From: Desulfonema limicola
Lineage (GTDB): Bacteria; Desulfobacterota; Desulfobacteria; Desulfobacterales; DYRC01
Assembly: GCA_020718925.1 (NCBI GenBank)
Contig: DYRC01000035.1
Location: forward strand, 1 to 16,301
DNA: 16,301 bases
Direction: 5' to 3'
Shown in pieces: positions 6,713 to 15,000 of the stretch. The notes below the pieces were generated by a model that saw only the letters and a program-made list of their open reading frames with translations, did no database searches and was not told the origin of the DNA. How positions within the stretch are numbered: the stretch's first letter is position 1; the number at the start of each line of letters is the position of its first letter. The translations under genes and the position numbers were made by a program.

Positions 6713-7437
6713 TACGAATCAACCTATTACCGTTTCGGGCTGCCCGTAAAAAGGAAAATATCCGCCAAACCGTTTCCATTTTCCTTCTTCTGCTGGTTCT
6801 GGTGTTAATCGGGTTGGGCTATTATCATGTTGTTTTAAGCCGGGAAATCAACAAACTGAAAGAAGAAATAGAATTTACCAAAACCGAGGTAATAAAATAC
6901 AATAAAATTGCTGCGGAAGTCGAAGAAATCAAGAAAAAATTAGCTGTTCTGAACAAACGGTTAGATGTGATTACTCAATTGGACGCCAATCGGGATTCTG
7001 CATTTAAAATGTTGGATATGTTGGCAAATTCAATCATTGAGAAGCGGATGTGGCTGACAAGTTTTGAAACGACTGAACCCAAAGCTGTGGCAAAAGCGCC
7101 TCCCAAAAAAGGAGCGACTCCGGAAAAGGGCAAAGGAAAAGAAGAGAAAAAAGAAAAGCCGCCGGTAACCGCTAAAATTGAGGGCATTGCGTTGGATGAG
7201 AAAACCATCTCCGATTTTATGGAAAAGCTTAAAAGCGGAAAGCTTTTTACGGATGTGGATCAGCAGATCAAGGTGGAACAGAAAGGTTTCAAACAGGACA
7301 AAACCAAGCCGGATGTCTATCTGAAAGGTTTTACCATGCGGTGTACGATTGCGCCGCCCAAACCGGTACAAAAAGAGCCGGATAAAGATAAAAAAGATAA
7401 AGATAAAGCAGACAAAAGCAAAGCGGATAAAAAATGA
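6709..7437 (+). CDS. pilN: Type IV pilus assembly protein PilN
   Basis: This 242-aa inner-membrane protein starts with IRINLLPFR, the conserved tail that docks into PilM. A single membrane helix follows (about 20-42), then a coiled coil (about 44-95) and a periplasmic PilN fold (LDMLANSIIEKRMWLTSFE, then AKIEGIALDEKTISDFMEKL and FTMRCTI). It pairs with PilO through the coiled coil and fold. Two features are unusual. A Lys/Pro/Gly-rich insertion at about 125-155 splits the first two strands of the periplasmic fold, and there is a Lys/Asp-rich tail (about 214-242, KDKKDKDKADKSKADKK). The start and stop overlap the neighbours by ATGA on both sides. Confidence 0.94.
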   Translation: MIRINLLPFRAARKKENIRQTVSIFLLLLVLVLIGLGYYHVVLSREINKLKEEIEFTKTEVIKYNKIAAEVEEIKKKLAVLNKRLDVITQLDANRDSAFKMLDMLANSIIEKRMWLTSFETTEPKAVAKAPPKKGATPEKGKGKEEKKEKPPVTAKIEGIALDEKTISDFMEKLKSGKLFTDVDQQIKVEQKGFKQDKTKPDVYLKGFTMRCTIAPPKPVQKEPDKDKKDKDKADKSKADKK

Positions 7438-8108
7438 AAAAGGTAAATTTTTCGCTGGAAAAACTGGCGCCGTTTTTTGACAAGATTGCAAAGCTGACCA
7501 AGACTCAGCGTATCCTGATCAGTATCGCGTCGTTTGTGATACCGATAGGTCTGTTTGTGTGGTTTTCTTATCTTCCCCAATTTGATGAAATTGCTTTGCT
7601 GAAGGAAGACCTCAGCAAATCGAAAACAGAGCTTGCAGACGCCCAGAAAAGAGCCGGGGAACTTAAAAAGTATCAGGAAGAGATGAAAAACGTGGAAGCC
7701 CGGTTCAATATGGCAAAAAAAGCGCTTCCCGAAAGCAAAGAGATTTCATCACTTCTGACAAACATTGCCGGATCAGGCAGGGATGTGGGATTGGATTTTC
7801 TTTTGTTTGAGCCGAAACCGGAAGTTTTATCCGAGTTTTATGCCGAGATTCCTGTAGCCATTCAGGTAACCGGCAAATATTTTGATGCGGTGAGTTTTTT
7901 TGACAAGATGTCGAAACTGACCCGTATCATCAATATCAGAGATATTAAAGTGACGTCGGATACGAAAAGACCCGGTGCGGTCAAAGATGATAACAAGCTG
8001 ACCATATCCTGCACTGCGGTTACTTATAAATTCGTAGAGCCTCCGCCGGAAGCTCCGCCTGAAAAACCGGCTGATAAAACACCTGCAACAAACGCGCCCA
8101 AAAAGTAG
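7434..8108 (+). CDS. pilO: Type IV pilus inner-membrane protein PilO
   Basis: This 224-aa protein has a short cytoplasmic start, one membrane helix at about 26-47 (RILISIASFVIPIGLFVWF), a coiled coil at about 50-95 and the PilO ferredoxin-like periplasmic domain (LPESKEISSLLTNIAGSGRDVGLDF, then EIPVAIQVTGKYFDAVSFFDKM). PilO forms a heterodimer with PilN and contacts PilP. The last 24 residues are Pro/Ala/Lys-rich and extend beyond the usual end. The start overlaps the pilN stop by ATGA. Only 10 bases separate its stop from the pilP ATG. Confidence 0.94.
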   Translation: MKKVNFSLEKLAPFFDKIAKLTKTQRILISIASFVIPIGLFVWFSYLPQFDEIALLKEDLSKSKTELADAQKRAGELKKYQEEMKNVEARFNMAKKALPESKEISSLLTNIAGSGRDVGLDFLLFEPKPEVLSEFYAEIPVAIQVTGKYFDAVSFFDKMSKLTRIINIRDIKVTSDTKRPGAVKDDNKLTISCTAVTYKFVEPPPEAPPEKPADKTPATNAPKK

Positions 8109-8118
8109 TAAGGTGACT

Positions 8119-8988
8119 ATGAGCGGATATGTTACATTTATGCGTAAAGTTAGCTGGCTTTTATGTATGTTTTTTTTCTTTTCCGGATGCGGAAAGGAAG
8201 AACCGCCTCCGAAGCCCAAAGTGATTACCAAAAAAATCATAATGGAGAAAAAAGCTGCGTCCCAGCCAGCGGCTGCCGATGCAAAAACAGGGAAAGAACC
8301 GGTAACATCGGATAAGGCGAAAAGCGAAAAAGAGCAAAAGCCTTTGGCTGCGGCTCAGAAAACCGAAACTCCGGTAAAACCGACTGAAACGCCTGTTGCG
8401 CCGAAGCCGATTGCAGCGGAAAAGCCTGTGAAACCGCCTGAAAAGCCGATTGAAAAGCCGATTGAAAAGCCTTCTGAGAAAGCAGTGGCAAAAACAGATT
8501 CCGGTACCGCGAAGCCTTTGGACAAAAAGGCGGATATTGTATTTCCCGACATGTCTGCCTTTGATAAAGAGGTGGATAAAACCATAGCGGCGTATGATCC
8601 CAAAGGCAGAACGGATCCGTTTTCGCCATTGTTCAAAGACGAACCCAAACCCAAACCCGGTGTCAAACCCGGAGATGGAAAGCCGGGGCGTATTCTCACG
8701 CCGCTTGAAAAACTGGATTTAAGCCAGTTGAAGCTGGTCGGAATTGTGCGGGGGCTCGGCGGTCCCAGAGCCTTGATTGAAGAAACCAGCGGCAAAGGCT
8801 ATATCATCAAAAAAGGAACCTTTATCGGAATCCATTCCGGCAAAGTGGCGGATATTTTTGATGATAAAATTGTGATTGATGAAGAATTTGAAGATTATAC
8901 GGGTAATGAGCTTGATGGTTGGGAGAGGCGTGTTACAGTTCGCAAAAGAGAAATGAAACTTCAGAAAAGTCCCGGAGATGAGTTATGA
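8119..8988 (+). CDS. pilP: Type IV pilus assembly lipoprotein PilP, with long Pro/Lys-rich linker
   Basis: This is a 289-aa lipoprotein. A hydrophobic signal ends in a lipobox-like F21-S22-G23-C24, so C24 would be lipidated. A very long Lys/Pro/Ala/Glu-rich linker follows (about 28-145, with EKPIEKPIEKP repeats), then the conserved PilP domain (about 162-274: RTDPFSPLF, PLEKLDLSQLKLVGIV, RALIEETSGKGYIIKKG, GKVADIFDDKIVI). PilP bridges the PilN/PilO dimer to the N-terminal domains of PilQ. Classical PilP proteins are about 175 aa, so most of the extra length is linker. I chose the ATG at 8119 because AAGGTG lies just upstream; a GTG at 8113 and an ATG at 8140 are alternatives. The stop overlaps the pilQ start as ATGA. 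Confidence 0.92.
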   Translation: MSGYVTFMRKVSWLLCMFFFFSGCGKEEPPPKPKVITKKIIMEKKAASQPAAADAKTGKEPVTSDKAKSEKEQKPLAAAQKTETPVKPTETPVAPKPIAAEKPVKPPEKPIEKPIEKPSEKAVAKTDSGTAKPLDKKADIVFPDMSAFDKEVDKTIAAYDPKGRTDPFSPLFKDEPKPKPGVKPGDGKPGRILTPLEKLDLSQLKLVGIVRGLGGPRALIEETSGKGYIIKKGTFIGIHSGKVADIFDDKIVIDEEFEDYTGNELDGWERRVTVRKREMKLQKSPGDEL

Positions 8989-11900
8989 CCCTGAAAACGA
9001 TAAAATTTTCAAAGACAGCGGCTATTTCAGTTCTTCTGATAGCGGCAATATTTATGGCAGGATGCGTTAAACGCAAAGCATCTTCCCAATCTGCAACGAA
9101 TAACGCCTCAGAGAGCAGCTCACAGCGCGGTTCACAGTCCAAGTGGATTACGGATATCAGCTTTGGCAATGACGCGGAAAATTTCAATATTATTATCAAG
9201 GGAAATCGCCTGCTGCCCTATACGACGGTTAAACAGGTGTCGCCTGTTGCGGTGTTTCTGTATTTTACCGACACGGCACTGGAAACGAATAAAACCGATC
9301 TGGTTGTCAATAATGATATTGTTGAGGCAATCAGAGCATCGGATGTTGCGGAAAAAGGCAGAGAAGCTGTCAAAGTTGAAATTGTGCTTAAAAAGAATTT
9401 TCCGACAAACCTTCCATACATTATCAGCCGGGAAGGACCCGGAGTTAAAATATCGTTTAAGCGGGTGTCCGGAGCTTCTACGGCTTCTGATGAAGAAAGT
9501 ACGTCCGGAGATAAAAGCCCGGCTGTGTCCGGTGATACCACAGAAACCCGCACTGCGACACGGACAGACAATTCTTCTTCGCCTATCAGACCTGCGTCAT
9601 CATCTCCTGCCACCCGCTTAGATGCGGTGTATGCGGCAAGAATTGATGACGGATTGAAAGTGTTTGTCGGCGCGGACGGCATGATTACAAAATATAAAAC
9701 ATCCACAACCGCCAATCCTCCCCGTATCATTTTTGATATTTCAGACCTTAAAAGCCCTTATACCCATGAAAAAGTGATTCCGGTGAACACGCCCTGGGTT
9801 AAAATGGTGCGCTATCAGAGTTATCCGGATCACATCAATCTTATTTTGGAAACCAGTCCTCAATATCTGAATGCGTATTCTGCCACGCCGGTGGATAACG
9901 GATTGATGATTCATGTAGGGCAGGCGGGCGCGTTTCCGAGCCGCCCACAGCCTTCTGTGGCTGAATCTCCCGGCAATTTTCAATTTAACAGAGATTCTGC
10001 CCGTCCTATCGGAACCGGAGGGACTTCGGAAGGCGATAAACCTCTCAGCTATAAAACCGCAACGCCTCAATCCGCGCCGATGGATAATGGCGAAACAGAC
10101 TATACAAAACCTGCTTATATCAATCAGATAGATTTTTTAAGCGAAGGCGCGGGCAGAACCGCGTTAGTTATCGAAGCTTCCCGTCCCATAAAATATGAGG
10201 TCGGCAAAGCAGGCGATAAAAAGCTGGAATTTAAGCTGTTCAACGCGCAGATTCCTGATGATTTGCAGCGGGAGATGTCTGCAAAAACAGACAGCCCTAT
10301 CGCACAGATAAATCCTAAGAAAATAAGCGCCGCCAATTCTGCTATCAATATTGAGATGCGCGAAGATGCTTCTTATACGGCGGAACAGGATGGAAACCGT
10401 CTGAAACTGCATATTGCATCAGTTTCCGCGCCGCCCGTTCAGGAAACAGCATCAGCCAAACCCGTTGAAACGCCGGCTACGGATGAAACACCCATAGCGC
10501 AGTCACCGCCTCCGGCGGCAGTTCAGGCGCAGGCGCCCCAGTTTCAGGTTCAGCCGCTTCCACCTCAATCTCCGGCGCCATCATACACGCCGCCGATTCA
10601 GCCTGTGCCAGCGCAGCCTTATATTCCGCCGGATATGGGCAAGACTATGGCATCTGCCAAAGACCTTGAGGTAAAATCTGAGCTGAAGCTTGATTTGAAA
10701 GAAGACGCGGCTCCGAAGTATTCCGGAGAAAAAATCGCGTTGGATTTTTATGAAACCGATATTAAAAATGTGTTTCGGATTTTAAGAGAAGTCGGCAATG
10801 TGAATTTTGCTGTGGATAAAGATGTAACCGGCAAAGTTACGCTGACGCTTGCCGAGCCGGTTCCCTGGGATCAGGTGCTTGATTTGGTTTTGAAGATGAA
10901 CAAGCTGGGCAAAATTGTAGATAACAACGTGATTCGGATTGCCACAAACAAAACGCTTGAAGAAGAAGAAAAAACCCGGCAGTCCATGAAAAAGCTGGCA
11001 ATGGAAGGCGTTAAGGAAAAACGGCAATTGGAGCCGTTTATCACCGAATATATTTCTGTCAATTATTCCGATGCGGAAAAAGAAGTCCTGCCGCTTATCA
11101 AAGACCTTCTGACCAAAGATCGCGGGGACAGCAAGGAAAAAGCGACTGCCAGTGTGGATAAGCGCACCAACATGGTCATTATTACAGACACTGCGGAAGT
11201 GGTAAGGAGATCCAAAGAACTGGTTGAAAAATTAGACCGTGTTACGCCGCAGGTGGTAATTGAAGCCAGAATCGTAGAAGCCACGACCAACTTTAAAAAG
11301 GAAATCGGTACTGAATGGGGATCGGATATCGGCATTCAGGGTGGCACCAGCAATGCGGGCGTAGGACCGGAAAGAGGCTATAATACATTCGGCGGAACTT
11401 ACGGCTATAACATGGCGGTCAATCTTCCGATCACCACCGCAGCCGGAAGTCTCGGATTCAATTTCACGAGGATTGCCGGAACGCCCTTCTCATTGGACGC
11501 AAAACTGCTGGCATTGGAATCTCAGGGCGAAGTAACGATTATCTCCTCGCCTAAGGTGTTGACTCTGGATAACAAAAAGGCAATCATCAAACAGGGCGTA
11601 CGTATTCCCTATCGTAAGTTTGATGCATCCGGAAATACGGTCAGCGCGTTTGAAGATGTTGATTTATCTTTGGAAGTAACGCCGCATGTAACGCCGGATA
11701 ACCGGATTGCCATGAACATCAACATCACCAAAAGAGACCTTGAAGGTGCTACCACTTCAGGGGAACTCCAAATTGCTCATAAAGAAGCCAGAACCGAGCT
11801 GCTGATTAATGACGGTGAAACGGTCGTCATCGGTGGAATTGCCAAGAGGACAGAAAACCTGGATGACACCATAGTTCCGGGATTATCGAAAATTCCGATA

Positions 11901-12008
11901 CTCGGCTGGCTTTTCAAGAGTAATAAAAAATCAGATAAAAAAGAAGAATTGTTGATTTTTATTACGCCCAGAATCGTGCAATTGGAACAGCGTGCGTCAC
12001 AAAACTGA
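8985..12008 (+). CDS. pilQ: Type IV pilus outer-membrane secretin PilQ, lipoprotein form
   Basis: This 1007-aa secretin forms the outer-membrane gate for the pilus. In order: a signal peptide with lipobox M24-A25-G26-C27; AMIN-like domains at about 53-161, 212-311 and 377-479, which in the family bind peptidoglycan; a Pro/Gln-rich linker (about 483-550); an STN/N0 domain (about 579-657, IALDFYETDIKNVFRIL); an N1/NolW-type domain (about 685-754, with TASVDKRTNMVIITDT); and the secretin pore domain (about 757-1000), ending in VPGLSKIPILGWLFKS and ELLIFITPRIV. It is longer than classical PilQ (about 700-900 aa) because of the third AMIN-like region and linkers. The residue after the lipid cysteine is Val, compatible with outer-membrane sorting. 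It is translationally coupled to pilP. Confidence 0.95.
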   Translation: MTLKTIKFSKTAAISVLLIAAIFMAGCVKRKASSQSATNNASESSSQRGSQSKWITDISFGNDAENFNIIIKGNRLLPYTTVKQVSPVAVFLYFTDTALETNKTDLVVNNDIVEAIRASDVAEKGREAVKVEIVLKKNFPTNLPYIISREGPGVKISFKRVSGASTASDEESTSGDKSPAVSGDTTETRTATRTDNSSSPIRPASSSPATRLDAVYAARIDDGLKVFVGADGMITKYKTSTTANPPRIIFDISDLKSPYTHEKVIPVNTPWVKMVRYQSYPDHINLILETSPQYLNAYSATPVDNGLMIHVGQAGAFPSRPQPSVAESPGNFQFNRDSARPIGTGGTSEGDKPLSYKTATPQSAPMDNGETDYTKPAYINQIDFLSEGAGRTALVIEASRPIKYEVGKAGDKKLEFKLFNAQIPDDLQREMSAKTDSPIAQINPKKISAANSAINIEMREDASYTAEQDGNRLKLHIASVSAPPVQETASAKPVETPATDETPIAQSPPPAAVQAQAPQFQVQPLPPQSPAPSYTPPIQPVPAQPYIPPDMGKTMASAKDLEVKSELKLDLKEDAAPKYSGEKIALDFYETDIKNVFRILREVGNVNFAVDKDVTGKVTLTLAEPVPWDQVLDLVLKMNKLGKIVDNNVIRIATNKTLEEEEKTRQSMKKLAMEGVKEKRQLEPFITEYISVNYSDAEKEVLPLIKDLLTKDRGDSKEKATASVDKRTNMVIITDTAEVVRRSKELVEKLDRVTPQVVIEARIVEATTNFKKEIGTEWGSDIGIQGGTSNAGVGPERGYNTFGGTYGYNMAVNLPITTAAGSLGFNFTRIAGTPFSLDAKLLALESQGEVTIISSPKVLTLDNKKAIIKQGVRIPYRKFDASGNTVSAFEDVDLSLEVTPHVTPDNRIAMNINITKRDLEGATTSGELQIAHKEARTELLINDGETVVIGGIAKRTENLDDTIVPGLSKIPILGWLFKSNKKSDKKEELLIFITPRIVQLEQRASQN

Positions 12009-12020
12009 CCTCACCCCTGC

Positions 12021-12046
12021 CCCTCCCCGAACCGGAGAGGGGAGGG
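12021..12046. repeat. GC-rich palindrome between pilQ and the Ig-like lipoprotein gene
   Basis: CCCTCCCC (12021-12028) and GGGGAGGG (12039-12046) are perfect reverse complements around a 10-base loop. The sequence (CCTCACCCC...CCCTCCCC...GGAGAGGGG) resembles a widespread dispersed intergenic palindrome. AAACG rather than a T-run follows, so it is not a standard terminator. As an RNA hairpin it could still protect the pilQ end of the transcript or lower expression of the next gene. Confidence 0.5.
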
Positions 12047-12068
12047 AAACGCAATACATAAACGTATT

Positions 12069-12074
12069 AAGGAG
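12069..12074 (+). promoter_or_regulatory. Ribosome binding site of the Ig-like lipoprotein gene
   Basis: AAGGAG precedes the ATG at 12087 with 12 intervening bases, which is longer than optimal. The next AT-rich bases give no better in-frame start. The lipoprotein signal encoded directly after this ATG confirms the start. Confidence 0.6.
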
Positions 12075-12086
12075 AATTCTTTTGTT

Positions 12087-15000
12087 ATGAAAAAAAATTA
12101 TCTCGTTCTTATTCTCATTCTGATTTCTGCAATGCTCATAGCAGGCTGCGGATCAAGCGGAGGAAAAGATGACGGCGCTGCTGTAACGACTCCGGTAAAG
12201 CCTACGCCGCTTCCGGCTACATATAATCTTACCGGAACCGTTGTCGGATCAAACGGCGTATCGGTTCCCGGTGTTACGATATATGTCTTCAAACCGTCAT
12301 ATACCACCACTACCGACACTGCCGGTTATTATTCTCTGAATGTAAGCCAAGCAGAACATCTGGTGATGACCTCAAAGCCGGGAAGTATGGAGATATTCAA
12401 GCTCGTCAACCTGTCTTCGGGAAACGCTGTCAATCAGCCATTGATGGTGTATAATTCCGCAGTTTCTCCGACCAATGTGGTTGCAGTTAACCCGTCTGAT
12501 CCGAATAAGTGGACGGTCATAGAATCCAATAAAATTAACGGCAATTCTGCCATATTAAGCATCCCGCCCCAGTCCTCGGGAAAATTTACGATTATGGGGC
12601 AGAGCGTAAGCAATGCAGATATTTCAGTAGAATACTTTGATTTGACCCAGCCCCTGCCCGTTCCTCTTCCATCGCCTGCAACGCTGAATTCACAGGATGT
12701 GGTTATCGGCGGAAAACAGGCGCCCAGCGTGATGGTATCTGTCAAGCCTGCGCTTTTGGCTTTGGAAGCGCGTGCTGAGTTGAAACTGCCTAACCCGGAT
12801 AAACTCAGCGGCAAGCGGATTTTGCGCTTTGATCCGGAGACACATCGCTGGATTGATACGAAAAGTACTACGAACGACCTGTTTGTATCAGTGGTTCAGG
12901 GCGGAATTTACGGCATATTCTTTGAAGAACATAAAACCAGCACGGTCAGAGGCAGTGCGCCCGCAGGCAGCGTTATTTTTGTCGGAGACGAAATTATTAC
13001 CGTGTCTTCGGATGGAACATTCACCGCAACAGTGGCTATGCCGCCAAGCGGTTTTTTGAATCTGCTGAACTTGTCCCAGAGTGGCGCTGTTACGCAGGGC
13101 AAGGCGGACTTTAAGGATAGTTCGGGACAGGTGAAACCGGATCAGGTGGTGTCGGTATCGTTCACTACACCGGTACAGGTTAATGTAAGCAGCGTAGATC
13201 TGAAAGCAGGGACAGATTCGCTTGTTGCGGATGGCTCTTCCAATACCGCTATCTTGGCAACCGTACTGGCGTCGGCAGGCACCGACGGCGGAACTTCCGG
13301 CACCCCTATACCGGACGAAACAGTGGTTACGTTTAAAACCACAAGAGGAACACTTTCCGCTACACCGACAAAAACAGGGGGCAGCGGCGTAACATTAGAC
13401 GCAAAAACAGTGGGCGGTGTCGCAACAGTATATCTGATTGCGGGATGTTCGGAAGAAGCCGGATGCGATAGTGTAGCCTATGATAAAGATGCCATAGGAA
13501 CAGCCGTAATTACGGCTACAGCCGGAGGCATATCCGGTACTGTCAATGTATCAATTCTTCCCAGTCCCAAAAGCGTTTCTTTGTCTTTGACCAAGCAGGA
13601 CGGTTCCGCGGGATATTCTGTCAAATCGGATGGCTCTGATTTTCTCAATGTTGTCGCAACAGTGCTGAATACCAACAACGCGCCTTTTGCCAATATTGAT
13701 GTTACTTTTTCAACTGATGGCGGACAAATCAGCGCGGTGGATAAAACAACCGGTGCCGCCGTTGATCCCAGAGTTATCAGAACCGACGGAGATGGCAAAG
13801 CCGCTATCCGATTTTCCGCAAGCGCTTCGGATAAAACAAATCGGACGGTCAGTATTACCGCAAAAGCAGGCATAAAATCTCAGGTAAAACCTGTTCTGAT
13901 TACCGGAACAACGGTTACGCTCAGCAATGATAAAACCAACTTGGATTTGGAAGGCAAGAACAAAGCGACTCTGGTAATTGCTGTAAAAGATGCGGGTTCC
14001 AATCCGATTTTCGATGCGGAAGTTACAGCAACGGTAACTCGCGGCAATCCCGGAGATCAGCTAGCGGGGCTTGGCAAAGTATCTTTGCTATCTTTTATTG
14101 ATGACCCGGCAAAATGCCAAGAATCGGGAAAATGTCTGACAGATACTGACGGCGTTTTGAAAGCCAAAACAGATGTCAAGGGAGAACTCAGAATACAGGT
14201 AACCGGAACACTCAGCGGTCAGGCAACGGTAAAAATCGAAGCTCTGGGAGATAGCAAAAACCAGATTTATACGGTCAACTCAATAATGGAAACCTTTGCC
14301 ATTATCTGTCCGACCACGAAGCCCAAAAGCATTCTGACCAATACGCTGCTGCCGATTATCGTCAGAGCGTCTAAGCAGAAAGCGGTGAAGTTTTCGACAT
14401 CTTTCGGAACATGGGACAATGGCAAGCAGGTGATGGATGTTACAGTCAGCAGCAACAATAACTCTGTCTTGTGTGATGGCAGTTCCATAAATATACAAGG
14501 CACGGCAACCGCCAATCTGCGCTCTGATAAAGCGGGCGTTGCCAATGTTCAGGTCTTTGATTATGATCCGGATAAGCCGGATACGCCGCCGTCATTTTCA
14601 GATGGAATTCAGGTAGCGGTTGCCGCACCGGCAAGCGAAGCCACGCAGGTTTCAATCCAAGCCAGTTCTACCGTCATTCCGATCAGCACCGGATCCGTAA
14701 CAAATTCAATTACGCTGACCGCTACGGTAAAAAACAAAAACGATCAGGTGGTCAAAGATGTTCCGGTAGCATTTTCTCTGGAAAATACCACCGGCGGCGG
14801 CGAATATGTATCGCCGGTCATTGTCTATACCAATGCTATCGGTGTTGCGGAAACCAAATTTTTCTCCGGGTCATTGAGTTCAAAGGCAGAAGGACAGGGC
14901 GTTATTGTCAAAGCTACGGCTCTGACCGGAACCGCTTCTCCTGCAATAACGAATATCACTATCGGCGGCACGGCAACCTCTATTATTATCGGACCTTCCA

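Noticed and set aside
8237..8795. Minus-strand open frames opposite pilP
   Set aside because: They mirror the Lys/Pro/Glu-rich linker of PilP and translate to low-complexity Phe/Gly/Ser repeats.
12009..12060. Rho-independent terminator after pilQ
   Set aside because: The palindrome is strong but is followed by AAACGCAATAC, with no T-run on either strand, so it was listed as a repeat.
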